DNA of 64,000 nt. It comes from Acidobacteriota bacterium (GTDB lineage: Bacteria > Acidobacteriota > Vicinamibacteria > Vicinamibacterales > CAVVIG01). The stretch's first letter is position 1. Each line of letters starts with the position of its first letter. The position numbers and the translations under genes were made by a program. The stretch is from NCBI GenBank assembly GCA_016195265.1, contig JACPZW010000085.1, forward strand, positions 1-64,000. The letters are read 5' to 3'. Shown in pieces: positions 1 through 10,483 of the stretch. The notes beneath the pieces were generated by a model that was not told where the DNA came from, did no database searches, and saw only the letters and a program-made list of their open reading frames with translations.

Positions 1-384
1 ATCGTCATGGAGCCGAACGACTACCAGACGTGGCTGAGCGGCGGCGCGCCGGAAGGATCGCTCGCGACGACCGGCGCGAAACTGTTCACGGACCTCGCGT
101 GCAACACGTGCCACCGGCCGGACGCGCAGGGGCGCGGGCCGGTGCTCGACGGATTGTTCGGGAAAACGGTATCGCTGCAGAGCGGCGAGACCGTGACGGT
201 CGATGAAGCGTACGTGCGCGAATCGATTCTGACGCCGGCCGCGAAGATCACGCGCGGCTTCCAGCCGATCATGCCGACGTTCCAGGGCATCGTGTCCGAG
301 GAACAGCTCCTCGCGCTCGTCGAGTACGTGAAATCACTGAAAGCGCTTCCTGTCGTCAGCGGCGCGGAAACGCAGGCCCGATAG
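1..384 (+). CDS. coxB: Cytochrome c oxidase subunit II, C-terminal part with fused cytochrome c domain (partial)
   Basis: The frame is open from base 1, so the 5' end lies outside the window and the ATG at 7 is internal. The first residues ([14 protein letters not shown]) resemble the end of the CuA cupredoxin domain of subunit II. A class I cytochrome c domain follows, with heme motif CNTCH around residues 34-38 and a distal Met in the IMPTFQG segment. Fusion of cytochrome c to subunit II defines caa3-type oxidases, in which this domain delivers electrons to CuA on the outer face of the inner membrane. The stop lies 5 bp before ctaD, so the genes form an operon. Confidence 0.9.
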   Translation: MVMEPNDYQTWLSGGAPEGSLATTGAKLFTDLACNTCHRPDAQGRGPVLDGLFGKTVSLQSGETVTVDEAYVRESILTPAAKITRGFQPIMPTFQGIVSEEQLLALVEYVKSLKALPVVSGAETQAR

Positions 385-389
385 ATTTT

Positions 390-1998
<1,609 letters not shown>

Positions 1999-2006
<8 letters not shown>

Positions 2007-2655
2007 TATCCACGCGCACCCGGCGCTCGCGCATCACTTCGACAGCCTCGAGGAGCAGAAAGAGGCGGCCACGCTCGGGATGTGGGTGTTCCTGGTCACC
2101 GAAGTGCTGTTCTTCGGCGGGATCTTCGCAACCTACGCGATCTACCGCAGCTGGTATCCGGAGGCGTTCGCCGCGGCGAGCCACGAGCTGGACGTTACGC
2201 TCGGCACGATCAACACCGCCGTGCTGATCACGAGCTCGCTGACGATGGCGCTCGCGGTGCACGCGGCGCAGCTGGGCCGGCGCACGAAGGTGATGGTGTT
2301 TCTCGTGCTCACGATGGCGCTCGGCGGCGTGTTCCTCGGCATCAAGGGCGTCGAGTACTACCACAAGTTCACCGAGCACCTGATTCCCGGACCCGGATTC
2401 CAGTTCGAGAAGGAGCACCTGCGCCACGCGCAGATCTTCTTCTCGCTGTACTTCATGATGACCGGCCTCCACGCGCTCCACATGATCATCGGATTCGGGA
2501 TCATGCTGGTGATGCTGTGGTGGGCGTGGCGCGGGACGATTACGAAGGAGTACTACAGCCCGATCGAAATCAGCGGCCTGTACTGGCACTTCGTCGATAT
2601 CGTGTGGATTTTCCTGTTCCCGCTGCTCTACCTGATCGGGCGGCACGCACACTGA
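1999..2655 (+). CDS. ctaE: Cytochrome c oxidase subunit III
   Basis: A 218-residue, seven-helix membrane protein of the COX3 family, which stabilises the proton-pumping core of the oxidase. The segment [20 protein letters not shown] is typical of the first helix, and the C-terminal [18 protein letters not shown] is the family end signature. The ATG overlaps the last codons of ctaD, so the two are probably co-translated. The length is near the bacterial norm (190-220). Nothing looks damaged. Confidence 0.95.
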
Positions 2656-2661
2656 GGGCTG

Positions 2662-2955
2662 ATGGCTGAGCACATCGTTCCCACGCGCGTCTACTACACG
2701 ATCTTCGCGATCCTCATGCTCTGCACCTACCTCACCGTGCGGATCGCGTTCTTCGATCTCGGACCGCTGAACGTCGTCGCCGCGCTCACGATCGCCGTCC
2801 TCAAGGCCACGCTCGTGGTGCTGTTCTTCATGCACGTGAAGTACAGCACGAAGCTGACGTGGGCCGTCGTCCTCGGCAGCGTTTTCTGGCTCGGGATCCT
2901 CCTCGCGCTGACGATGAGCGATTACCTGACGCGCGCGTGGCGCACGTACGGATAA
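2662..2955 (+). CDS. Cytochrome c oxidase subunit IV-like small membrane protein
   Basis: A 97-residue protein with three predicted membrane segments (YTIFAILMLCTYLTV; LNVVAALTIAVLKATLVVLFFMHV; VVLGSVFWLGILLALTM). The central KATLVVLFFMHVKYS motif is the hallmark of prokaryotic subunit IV (COX4_pro_2), an accessory subunit that helps assemble the oxidase. It lies 6 bp after ctaE and closes the operon. A palindromic repeat pair follows and may act as a transcript 3' end; no T-run terminator is seen. Confidence 0.9.
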   Translation: MAEHIVPTRVYYTIFAILMLCTYLTVRIAFFDLGPLNVVAALTIAVLKATLVVLFFMHVKYSTKLTWAVVLGSVFWLGILLALTMSDYLTRAWRTYG

Positions 2956-2973
2956 CGCCGGTACGGGTGATAT

Positions 2974-3032
2974 GTAGGCCGGCTCCTTTTGGAGCCGGCG
3001 CGATCAGGCGGGTCCAAAAGGACCCGCCCTAC
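2974..3032. repeat. Paired GGGTCC-type palindromic repeats
   Basis: Two opposed hairpins: GTAGGCCGGCTCCTTTTGGAGCCGGC and then GGCGGGTCCAAAAGGACCCGCCCTAC. The first is a variant with GGCTCC in place of GGGTCC whose stem bases have co-changed, so the hairpin stays paired. The pair fills the gap between the oxidase operon and the kinase gene. Confidence 0.85.
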
Positions 3033-3087
3033 TCGTCGGCTGCCTGCGCAAGCGTGCCAAGGAGTTCTGGCATACTGAGGCACCCCA

Positions 3088-4635
3088 GTGTCCGAGCCTC
3101 GACCGACGCCTGAAGAAAACGTCGCGCTGCTCGAAAAGGCACAGCAGGTGGCCCACGTCGGCAGCTGGGTCGCCGAGCTGGACGGATCCGACCGTCTCAG
3201 CTGGTCTCCGGAAACGTACCGCATTTTTGGCGTGACGCCCGGCCTGTTCGCAGGCACCTCCGAAGCGTTTCTTTCCCTGGTCCACCACGCGGACCGTGAC
3301 GCCGTGCGCGCGGCGAGCGCCGCGGCGGTGGACGAGGCCCGGCCGTACGACATCGACCACCGCATCGTCCGTGCCGACGGCACGGTGCGCTGGGTCCACG
3401 AGCAGGCCGACATCGTGCGCAACGCGAACGGGCGACCGGTCCGCATGATCGGCGTCGTGCAGGACATCACCGAGCGCCGCGATCTCGAGGAACAGTTCCG
3501 CCAGGCCCAGAAGATGGAGGCGATCGGCCGCCTCGCCGGTGGCATCGCGCACGATCTGAACAACGCGCTGACCGCCATCGCCGGCTACGCGGATCTGGCG
3601 CTCGGTGAGATCTCGGTCAACCATCCGGCGCGCACCGACGTCGAGGAGATCAAGCGCGGGGCCGAGCGGGCCGCATCAGTGACGGCGCAGCTGCTCGCGT
3701 TCAGCCGCAAACAGCTCATCGCGTCGCGGGTGTTCGACCTGAACGAAACGGTGATGGCGATCGCGCGCCTGCTCTCGCGCCTGCTGGGCGCGGACATCGA
3801 CGTCCGCACGACGCTCGCCGCGTCGCTGCCGCCGATCGTCGGCGATCCCGGCCAGGTCGAGCAGGCGATCATCAACCTCGCCGTCAACGCGCGCGACGCC
3901 ATGCCGGCCGGCGGACGGCTCGACCTAACGACGTCGCTCGACGATCTCGACGACGCGTTCGCGCGGGCGCACGTGCCGATGACGCCGGGGCGCTACGTCG
4001 CGCTGCACGTCGCCGACACGGGCCACGGCATGTCGCGCGACACGCAGGCGCGCATCTTCGAGCCGTTCTTCACGACGAAGGACGTCGGCAAGGGGACGGG
4101 GCTCGGTCTGTCGATGGTCTACGGCACGCTGAAGCAGATCGGCGGCTTCGTCTTCGTGGACAGCGAGATCGATCGCGGCACCACGTTCCACCTCTACTTT
4201 CCGCCCGCGGTAGGACAGCCGTGCGCGCCGCCGCCCGAGCCCGATCCGCAGCGATCGAAGCGGGGCGCGGAAACCGTCATGGTCGTGGAAGACGAACCCG
4301 CGGTCAGGAATTTCGTCGCGTCCGCGCTGCGCAACGAAGGGTATCGACTGGTGCTGGCCGGGTCGGCCGAAGAAGCCGCGCGGGTGTCGGCGGCCCTTGA
4401 CGGTCCGATCAATCTGCTGCTGACCGACGCCATCATGCCCGGCAAGAGCGGCATCGAGCTCGCCAGCGCGATGGTCGCGGCGCGGCCCGGCCTGCCCGTC
4501 ATCATCATGTCGGGCTACACGAAGGAGACGCTCAGCGTGAGCGGCCTCAAGGATCCCGTCAACCTGCTGCGCAAGCCGTTCTCGCCGACCGAGCTGCGCC
4601 AGCGCATTCGCGCGGCGCTCGGGCATCAGATGTAG
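3088..4635 (+). CDS. PAS-containing hybrid sensor histidine kinase with C-terminal receiver domain
   Basis: 515 residues. An N-terminal PAS_3-type fold (about 15-130, WSPETYRIFGVTP and DGTVRWVHEQ) is followed by HisKA with phosphoacceptor His155 (GGIAHDLNN), an HATPase_c domain (N box NLAVNARDAM; G boxes DTGHGM and GKGTGLGLSMV) and a receiver domain (about 393-515) with phospho-Asp447 (LLTDAIMPG). No membrane helix is seen, so it is a soluble sensor. The order PAS-HisKA-HATPase-REC is a common orphan hybrid kinase layout, and no response regulator gene is adjacent. GTG at 3088 is chosen because GAGG lies 7 bp upstream. The signal sensed is unknown. Confidence 0.92.
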   Translation: MSEPRPTPEENVALLEKAQQVAHVGSWVAELDGSDRLSWSPETYRIFGVTPGLFAGTSEAFLSLVHHADRDAVRAASAAAVDEARPYDIDHRIVRADGTVRWVHEQADIVRNANGRPVRMIGVVQDITERRDLEEQFRQAQKMEAIGRLAGGIAHDLNNALTAIAGYADLALGEISVNHPARTDVEEIKRGAERAASVTAQLLAFSRKQLIASRVFDLNETVMAIARLLSRLLGADIDVRTTLAASLPPIVGDPGQVEQAIINLAVNARDAMPAGGRLDLTTSLDDLDDAFARAHVPMTPGRYVALHVADTGHGMSRDTQARIFEPFFTTKDVGKGTGLGLSMVYGTLKQIGGFVFVDSEIDRGTTFHLYFPPAVGQPCAPPPEPDPQRSKRGAETVMVVEDEPAVRNFVASALRNEGYRLVLAGSAEEAARVSAALDGPINLLLTDAIMPGKSGIELASAMVAARPGLPVIIMSGYTKETLSVSGLKDPVNLLRKPFSPTELRQRIRAALGHQM

Positions 4636-4647
4636 ACATGCCGATCT

Positions 4648-4783
4648 GTAGGGCGGGTCCTTTGGGACCCGCCTGACCGTGCCGGGTCCAAAGGACCCGG
4701 CCTACTGATCATCGCGACCGCCGGGTCCAAAGGACCCGGCCTACTGATCATCGCGACCGCCGGGTCCGAAGGACCCGGCCTAC
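4648..4783. repeat. Array of four GGGTCC-type palindromes
   Basis: One TAGGGCGGGTCCTTTGGGACCCGCC unit is followed by three CCGGGTCCAAAGGACCCGGCCTAC units. The last two repeat with a period of about 39-40 bp (CTACTGATCATCGCGACCG spacer), so this part is a true tandem duplication. It sits between convergent genes. Confidence 0.85.
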
Positions 4784-4786
4784 ATA

Positions 4787-5419
4787 TCACCGGAGCGGCT
4801 TCAACCCCGGCGTCACACCCGGCGGCAGTGGCGTCCGCGCCGTGTTCAGCACCATCGCCAGCATCGTGTAGTACCCGCTGATCCCCATCGCGTCGACGAC
4901 GCCCTGCTCACCGACGCTGGCGACCGCGCGCGCGTACGTCGCATCGCCGACGGCCTGCGTCCGCGCGATCTCGTCGCACAACGTGAAGAGCGCGTCCTCG
5001 TTCTCCGTCATGGCCGCCGGACGGCGGCCCTCCGCGAGCGCCGCGATGACGTCGGCGCGCACGCCGGCCTGGCGCGCCAGCGGTTCGTGCGCGTTCCACT
5101 CGTACTGCTGCGTCCATCGCCGCGCGGTCAGCAGGATCACGAACTCGCTGAGCCGTGGCGGCAGCGCGCTCTTGTACCGCAGGTAGTCGCCCATCGCGCG
5201 CGCGCGGTTCATCAGTTCGGGGCTGCGCAGTAGCGGCACGAACGGACCCGAGATGTCCACCGAACGCGCGGCTTTGAAGTCGGCCACCGCCTGCTTCTGC
5301 GCGTCCGTCAGTTGTCCCGCGGGAATCGGCGGCAGGCGATCCTGTGCGTCCGCCCGGCCGACCATGGCCGCCATGACGATAATCACCAGCCCCCCCATCG
5401 CCAGCATCATCTTTCGCAT
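4787..5419 (-). CDS. Secreted carboxymuconolactone decarboxylase-family (AhpD-like) protein
   Basis: 210 residues from MRKMMLAMGG. The longer 609-codon frame in the track is a fake extension. The start is set by GGAGG five bases before the ATG. A signal peptide (about 1-25, ending ADA-Q) precedes an all-helical CMD fold with LSEFVILLTARRWTQQYEW and NAHEPLARQAG. The EWNAH segment matches the CMD family, but the CxxC pair of peroxidase AhpD is missing, so a redox-relay role is not supported. The stop falls 3-4 bp from a palindromic repeat. Substrate and reaction are unknown. Confidence 0.8.
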   Translation of the reverse strand: MRKMMLAMGGLVIIVMAAMVGRADAQDRLPPIPAGQLTDAQKQAVADFKAARSVDISGPFVPLLRSPELMNRARAMGDYLRYKSALPPRLSEFVILLTARRWTQQYEWNAHEPLARQAGVRADVIAALAEGRRPAAMTENEDALFTLCDEIARTQAVGDATYARAVASVGEQGVVDAMGISGYYTMLAMVLNTARTPLPPGVTPGLKPLR

Positions 5420-5461
5420 CCGTGCCTCCGCATGTCCTGACATCCTCGCACAGTTGATAAT

Positions 5462-8299
5462 GTGAGGCGCGTGATACGACTGCGCCCGCTGACGCCGTTC
5501 CTGCTCAACCTCGCCATCGCCGCGGCAGCCCGCCTGATCCTGCCGGTGACGCTTGCCGACGGCGGCGAGCGTTATCTGTACTACATGATGAGCCTGTTCT
5601 TCCCGTACGCGAGCTGTCCCAGCTTTCACTGCTTCCGGTTCGTGCCGCCGCTGCTCGTGTCGCTCCTCCCGCTGCAGATCGTCGACGCGTTCATCGTCAC
5701 CGGAGTGTTGTGCCAGGTCGCGGCAGGGACGCTGCTCTGGCACATCGCCGGGCGTTTGGGCGGCTCGCGCCAAGTGGCCTTCCTGGCGACCGCCCTTTTC
5801 TGGACGTTCTGGGGACCGCTGCCGGCGCTGCGCGATCCGATGTTGATCGCTGATCCGGTCCAGGCGCTGTGGGTCATCGCGGGATTGTTTCTCCTGATCG
5901 AGCGCCGCTATGCCGCCGCGCTTCCGGTGCTGGTCGTCGGCGCCGGCGTGAAGGAGAGCGTGGTGCTCGTCCCGTGCGTCTATGCCGCGTTCCTGATTCT
6001 GTCGGGCGAAAGCGTCCGCGGACGACTGTTGTGGATCGCCGGGCTCATCGGCGCGCCGTTGCTGGCCTGGGCGCTCGCGCGAAGAGGTCTGATCGCCTCG
6101 TTCGACTACCTGCCGGCCGGCGCGGCCTCGACGTCTGGACCCGTCGTTCCCAACACGGGTCTGGCCGTGCTGTGGCCGACGATCGGCTATTGGTTCAGTC
6201 TGCTCGGCCCCTGGCCTCACAACGCCGTCATCGCGGCGCTTTACGTGTTCACCGCATTTGGCGCCGGCTGGATTTTCGGCATCCTCGGTCTGGCGTCGGC
6301 GAACCGGCGGCAACGCGCGCTTGTCGCGGCTGCCTCGCCCGCGATTCTGTTCCTGTGCATGTACCAGGAGCCGCATCGCGCCATCACGTCGTACCCGTTC
6401 GCCATGGCGATTCCGGCCGCGTTGTATCTCGCGCCGCTGCCCGCGCCGCTCGTCGCCGCCGTGCTGGTCGTGAACGCCGCGTTCACCCTTCGCATGAGCG
6501 CGACCGTGTCGTGGCTGCCGCGCATGCCGATCCTGATGGCGCTGCTTCTGGCGCTCACGGCGTGCTGCGTATGGTGGCGATGGCGCGACGCGCGGTCGCC
6601 GCGCAACGATCATCACGGGCGCGTGACGCCGGCCACGCCGGAATCACCCGGCGGGTGGTGGACCGCGACGAGCGTAGTCGCCGTGGCGGTGTTGCTGATA
6701 GGCGTGATCGGCCGCGATCTGCTCGCCGCGCGGTCCGCGATGCCATCGACGCTCGCCGTGCCACCCTCCGGCATGATCGCCGTGGACGAAGCCGGCGCGC
6801 CTGGACTCGCCCTCGCGCCTGACGAAACGCGGATCGTCTTCACGGGGAGTCGCGGAGATCCCGGCGCCAGACAGCTCTGGCTCACGTCCATCGGATCGAC
6901 GGCGTCCGAACCGATCCCCGGCACCGAAAACGCGACGGCGCCGTTCTGGTCGCCCGACGGACGAGCCGTCGGATTCTTTGCGGGCGGCCAGTTGAAGCGA
7001 ATCGATCTGGGCTCGGGAAGCGTGCGCGTGCTCGCCGACGCGCCGGCGTCGCACGGCGGCACGTGGTCACCGCGGGGGACGATCCTTTTTGCCGCTGGAT
7101 CCGAGTCGCCCATTCAACAGGTGCCCGACGCCGGCGGTCCGGCGACGCCGGCGACCGCGTTCGATCGCGCACAGCCTCGCGCGTCGCACCGGTGGCCGCA
7201 AATCCTCCCCGACGGCGAACACTTTCTTTTCACGGAAGTCGGACCCGCACTCGGCGAGGGCGCGCTGCGACTGGGGACGATCGGATCGCGGGAGAGCCGT
7301 CGGCTCCTGAAGGACGCGTACGGCGGGTTCTACGTGAAACCCGGCCTCGTGTTCTTCGCCCGGGAAAACGCCGTCCGCGTCCAGCCCTTCGACCTGCGCC
7401 GGCGGACGATGTTCCCGACCGACCATGCGACGTCGCTGCCCATTGCTGCGTCGTCCGCGTTCAGCCGCATCGCGATGACTGCCACCGCGCGCGCGATGGC
7501 GTTCGCCGGGCCCGATGCATCACGGGCGGACGCGCCGGCGCCCGCGCAGGCGCGCTGGTACGATCGCGCCGGCCGTCCAATCGACCGCGCGGCCGATCCC
7601 GACGCCATAGGCCGCGTCGAATCGCCGGACGGCAGACAGATCGCCCTGACGGTCCGGCCGACGGACACCGGACTGTGGGAGATTCGCGCGCAGCCCGCCG
7701 GCGGCGGCGCCGGTCGCACCCTCGTCGCGAACCTGCCGGCCGCGACGACGCCGACGAGCTGGTCGGCTGACGGCCGAATCCTGCTGTACCAAACCGTGTA
7801 TGGCGACGCGCCGGGCGTGTGGGCCGTGCCGATCGCCGGCGGCCCACCCGAGCGGCTGTTTCGCGACGCGCCGCTCGCCACGCAGGCGCAGTTCTCGCCG
7901 GACGGCAAGTGGATCGCGTACAGCGCCGTCGACCGAAAGCGCGGCGACGTGCGCCAGGTGTACGTCGAACCGTACCCGCCGACCGGCGACCGGTGGACGG
8001 TGTCCCCGGACGCCGGCGACCAGCCGCGCTGGCGTGGGGACGGACGCGAGATCGCGTTCGTGGTCTCGAATCGATTGATGACGGCCACGACGGTCGATAC
8101 ACGGGGCGGCTTCCACATGGACGGTCCGCGGACGCTGTTCGAGACCCGCGTGGCGCGCGTCGTCGACGGCCGGTATCAGTACGCGATGGCCCCCGATGGT
8201 CAGCGCTTCCTCGTCAACGCCGTCACCGGACCGGTACCGGCAGTCTCCGTCACGGTGATGACCAACTGGACGCGCGCGCTGCGGTTGGTCGACAAGTAG
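5462..8299 (+). CDS. Multi-pass membrane protein fused to a TolB/WD40-like beta-propeller
   Basis: 945 residues from a GTG start. The N-terminal half (about 10-430) has some ten hydrophobic helices with a layout like polytopic glycosyltransferase/DUF-type integral membrane proteins. I see no catalytic motif that fixes a function. The C-terminal half (about 440-945) carries PD40/TolB blades (FWSPDGRAVGFF, QFSPDGKWIAYSAVDR, WRGDGREIAF). In Acidobacteriota this propeller is usually the C-terminal part of Ser/Thr protein kinases; here a membrane domain takes the place of the kinase. The stop codon is the TAG of a repeat-like sequence (AAGTAGGCCGTGTCC). Divergent from the upstream gene. Confidence 0.75.
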   Translation: MRRVIRLRPLTPFLLNLAIAAAARLILPVTLADGGERYLYYMMSLFFPYASCPSFHCFRFVPPLLVSLLPLQIVDAFIVTGVLCQVAAGTLLWHIAGRLGGSRQVAFLATALFWTFWGPLPALRDPMLIADPVQALWVIAGLFLLIERRYAAALPVLVVGAGVKESVVLVPCVYAAFLILSGESVRGRLLWIAGLIGAPLLAWALARRGLIASFDYLPAGAASTSGPVVPNTGLAVLWPTIGYWFSLLGPWPHNAVIAALYVFTAFGAGWIFGILGLASANRRQRALVAAASPAILFLCMYQEPHRAITSYPFAMAIPAALYLAPLPAPLVAAVLVVNAAFTLRMSATVSWLPRMPILMALLLALTACCVWWRWRDARSPRNDHHGRVTPATPESPGGWWTATSVVAVAVLLIGVIGRDLLAARSAMPSTLAVPPSGMIAVDEAGAPGLALAPDETRIVFTGSRGDPGARQLWLTSIGSTASEPIPGTENATAPFWSPDGRAVGFFAGGQLKRIDLGSGSVRVLADAPASHGGTWSPRGTILFAAGSESPIQQVPDAGGPATPATAFDRAQPRASHRWPQILPDGEHFLFTEVGPALGEGALRLGTIGSRESRRLLKDAYGGFYVKPGLVFFARENAVRVQPFDLRRRTMFPTDHATSLPIAASSAFSRIAMTATARAMAFAGPDASRADAPAPAQARWYDRAGRPIDRAADPDAIGRVESPDGRQIALTVRPTDTGLWEIRAQPAGGGAGRTLVANLPAATTPTSWSADGRILLYQTVYGDAPGVWAVPIAGGPPERLFRDAPLATQAQFSPDGKWIAYSAVDRKRGDVRQVYVEPYPPTGDRWTVSPDAGDQPRWRGDGREIAFVVSNRLMTATTVDTRGGFHMDGPRTLFETRVARVVDGRYQYAMAPDGQRFLVNAVTGPVPAVSVTVMTNWTRALRLVDK

Positions 8300-8379
8300 G
8301 CCGTGTCCTTTTCACCTTCGCGGAATGCTTCGGCGGACCGCCGTAGGCTTGGCGGGGGCGGTCGGACCCGGCGAATTGG

Positions 8380-8409
8380 TTGACGCGCCGCGAAGCCGCA
8401 GACTACTGT
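8380..8409 (+). promoter_or_regulatory. Candidate sigma70-type promoter for the sugar cassette
   Basis: TTGACG (8380-8385), an 18-bp spacer and TACTGT (8404-8409). Transcription would start close to the ATG at 8420, giving a nearly leaderless message. This favours 8420 over the GTG at 8408, which overlaps the -10 box. Confidence 0.5.
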
Positions 8410-8419
8410 GAATCGCCCG

Positions 8420-9436
8420 ATGAAAATTGCGTTGATCGGTTTTGGGTACTGGGGACCGAACTACGCGCGCGTGCTGCACGATCTGCCCGGCGTCGAGCTG
8501 ACGGCCGCCTGCGATCGGCGCGCCGATCGGCTCGCGCAGATCCGCGAGCGCTACCCCGCCGTCGATGCCGTCGCATCGGTCGCCGAGGTGCTCGACCGCC
8601 CCGACATCGAGGCCGTCGTCGTCGCCACCCCGGCGTCCACGCAGTGCGACATCGTCCGCGTCGCGCTCGAGAGCGGGCGCCACGTCCTTGTTGAGAAACC
8701 CATGGCGCTCGACGCCGCCGACTGCGACGCGCTGGCTGATCTGGCGGACTCGATGAAGTGCGTGCTCATGGTCGGCTACACGTTTCTGTACAACGCCGGC
8801 GTGAGGAAGATGAAGGAATGGATGGCGCCAGCGGCGTTCGGCCAGGCGTACTACCTGCACGCCACGCGCACGAACCTCGGACCGATCCGCCAGGACGTGA
8901 GCGCCGTCTGGGATCTCGCGCCGCACGACGTGGCGATCTTCAGCTACCTGCTCGGCGAACAGCCGCTGTGGGCCTCTGCGATCGGCACGCGCGTGCTGAA
9001 GAACGATCGAGAGGACATCGCGTTCGCCACGCTCGGCTATAAGAATGATGTCGTCGGCAACATCCACGTCAGCTGGGCGGATCCGAACAAGGTCCGCGAG
9101 GTCGTCGCCGTCGGCAGCCTCCGGCGCGTCGTGTTCGACGATCTCAACGACGTCGAGCGCGTGCGCGTCTTCGAGCGCGGCGTGTCGGCGGCGGAGGCCG
9201 TCGCCGACACGTTCGGCGAGTTCAAGCTGCTCGTGCGCGACGGCGACATCATCAGCCCGAAGGTCGAACCGAGCGAGCCGCTCAAGACCCAGTGTCTGGC
9301 GTTCGTGGACGCCATCGCGACCGGCAAGACGCCGCTCGCCAGCGGGCGCTTCGGCGGCGGCGTGATTCGGGCGCTTGCCGCAATCGAGAAGTCGATGCGC
9401 AGCCGCGGGGCTGCCGTCGAGGTGACTGGTAGGTGA
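8420..9436 (+). CDS. Gfo/Idh/MocA-family NAD-dependent sugar (nucleotide) dehydrogenase
   Basis: About 338 residues from the ATG at 8420. The N-terminal Rossmann fold shows KIALIGFGYWGPNYAR, and the family motif EKPMAL (VLVEKPMAL) lies near residue 97. The C-terminal alpha/beta domain follows (DLAPHDVAIFSYLLGE). In WlbA-type pathways such enzymes oxidise C3 of a UDP-linked sugar before an aminotransferase and an acetyltransferase act. A DegT aminotransferase, a GT2 and a decayed acyltransferase lie downstream, supporting a role in making an acylated amino sugar for surface glycan. The exact substrate cannot be read from sequence. The stop TGA is part of a short tandem repeat. Confidence 0.88.
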   Translation: MKIALIGFGYWGPNYARVLHDLPGVELTAACDRRADRLAQIRERYPAVDAVASVAEVLDRPDIEAVVVATPASTQCDIVRVALESGRHVLVEKPMALDAADCDALADLADSMKCVLMVGYTFLYNAGVRKMKEWMAPAAFGQAYYLHATRTNLGPIRQDVSAVWDLAPHDVAIFSYLLGEQPLWASAIGTRVLKNDREDIAFATLGYKNDVVGNIHVSWADPNKVREVVAVGSLRRVVFDDLNDVERVRVFERGVSAAEAVADTFGEFKLLVRDGDIISPKVEPSEPLKTQCLAFVDAIATGKTPLASGRFGGGVIRALAAIEKSMRSRGAAVEVTGR

Positions 9437-9463
9437 CAGGCAGGTGACAGGCAGGTGACAGGC
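9433..9463. repeat. 11-bp tandem repeat (AGGTGACAGGC)
   Basis: About three copies of AGGTGACAGGC start at the stop codon of the dehydrogenase and run into the acyltransferase remnant. The gene's stop TGA is the one in the first copy. Confidence 0.8.
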
Positions 9464-9467
9464 ACTC

Positions 9468-9766
9468 GTGATAAACGGTGACAAGCCGGCGAACTATTCC
9501 GCCCGGGCGGCCAGGAAGGTTCGGGCCTACACGCCTCGGCCGCGCGTCCCGCATTCGCGCAGGCACGATCATCTATGCCGCCGTGGACATCGGCGAGGAT
9601 TTCGAGACCGGCGCGCATCCTCGGTCCCGTCGGCAAAGTCGAGTGTCCGTTCGGCATCGTCATTCCGTACGACGAGCACGGCCTTGACGTGCGGCGCCGG
9701 CCCGAGTGGACGAGCGTCGCTCCCCTCCCGCGGCCCGTTACCCTTCCCCCGAGGACGCAGCGATAG
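9468..9766 (+). pseudogene. Decayed hexapeptide-repeat acyltransferase (WlbB-like) remnant
   Basis: Three frames hold pieces of one acyltransferase. Frame 3 has INGDKPANYS; frame 1 has GRFGPTRLGRASRIRAGTII followed by YAAVDIGEDFETGAH, typical of left-handed beta-helix coils; frame 2 has ARILGPVGKVECPFGIVIP, like the C-terminal end (NPARIL..V..ECPFG) of such enzymes. The middle of the beta-helix, probably over 100 codons, is missing at about 9610. So the gene has at least one frameshift and an internal deletion. The position between dehydrogenase and aminotransferase fits the N-acyltransferase step of a WlbA-WlbB-WlbC type pathway. Family assignment rests on pattern memory only. Confidence 0.6.
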
Positions 9767-9770
9767 GCGG

Positions 9771-10478
9771 ATGCGCGTCTTAGCCGCCACGTTCGCCTAC
9801 AACGAGGGCGACAAGATCCGGCGAACGCTCGCGCGCCACCCGAGCCCGCGCGCGTACGATCTGCTCGTCTTCGACGATGGATCGAGGGATCGCGCGCTGG
9901 AGGGCATCGATCCGACAGTCATCGTGCTGCGGAACGAGACCAACCGCGGCATCGGCTCGGCGATGAAGGACGTCTTTCAGTACGCGATCGACAAGCAGTA
10001 CGACGTCCTCGTCATCCAGGCGGGCAACGACAAGGACGATCCGCTCGAGATTCCGAGACTGCTCGAACCGATCGAGAGCGGCCGCGCGGACTTCGTGCAG
10101 GGATCGCGGTACCTGCGCGGCGGCGGCTTCGGCAACATGCCGGCGTACCGGATGTTCGCGACGAGGGTCGTCCACCCGGGCGTGTTCTCCCTCGCGGCGC
10201 GCAAGCGCGTGACCGAGAGTACCAACGGCTTCCGCGCGTTCAAGGTCGAGTTGCTGCGCGACCCGCGGATCGACTGGCGTCAACCGTGGCTGGACCGGTA
10301 CGAGCTCGAGCCGTACGTGCTGCTGAAGACCATCCGCCTCGGCTACCGGCACTGCGAAGTCCCGGTGACCAAGATCTATCCGAAGCACGATCTCGGCTAC
10401 ACGAAGATGCGCCCGTTTGTCGACTGGTGGAGCATCCTGAAACCCGTCGTCTATCTGGGTCTCGGTCTGAGAAAATAG
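9771..10478 (+). CDS. Family 2 glycosyltransferase (DPM1-like)
   Basis: 235 residues from ATG 9771 (MRVLAATFAYNEG); the track's longer ORF is extended through the upstream pseudogene. GT-A motifs visible are AYNEGDKIRRTL, the nucleotide-binding LLVFDDGSRD and the DxD-like QAGNDKDDP in place of the common D.DLQ.P. The GSRYLRGG segment is typical of dolichol/undecaprenyl-phosphate sugar transferases. No membrane anchor is present, so the enzyme should be cytosolic or peripheral and act on a membrane carrier. It is 5 bp from the aminotransferase, in the same operon. Confidence 0.88.
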   Translation: MRVLAATFAYNEGDKIRRTLARHPSPRAYDLLVFDDGSRDRALEGIDPTVIVLRNETNRGIGSAMKDVFQYAIDKQYDVLVIQAGNDKDDPLEIPRLLEPIESGRADFVQGSRYLRGGGFGNMPAYRMFATRVVHPGVFSLAARKRVTESTNGFRAFKVELLRDPRIDWRQPWLDRYELEPYVLLKTIRLGYRHCEVPVTKIYPKHDLGYTKMRPFVDWWSILKPVVYLGLGLRK

Positions 10479-10483
10479 AGGGA

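Noticed and set aside
4681-4783. CRISPR-like array
   Set aside because: Repeats with a 39-40 bp period, but the spacers are identical and the units are hairpins of the GGGTCC family; no cas genes.
4787-6616. 609-codon minus-strand ORF
   Set aside because: Only its C-terminal 210 codons are a protein (from MRKMMLAMGG with GGAGG upstream); the rest is a shadow of the divergent membrane-propeller gene.
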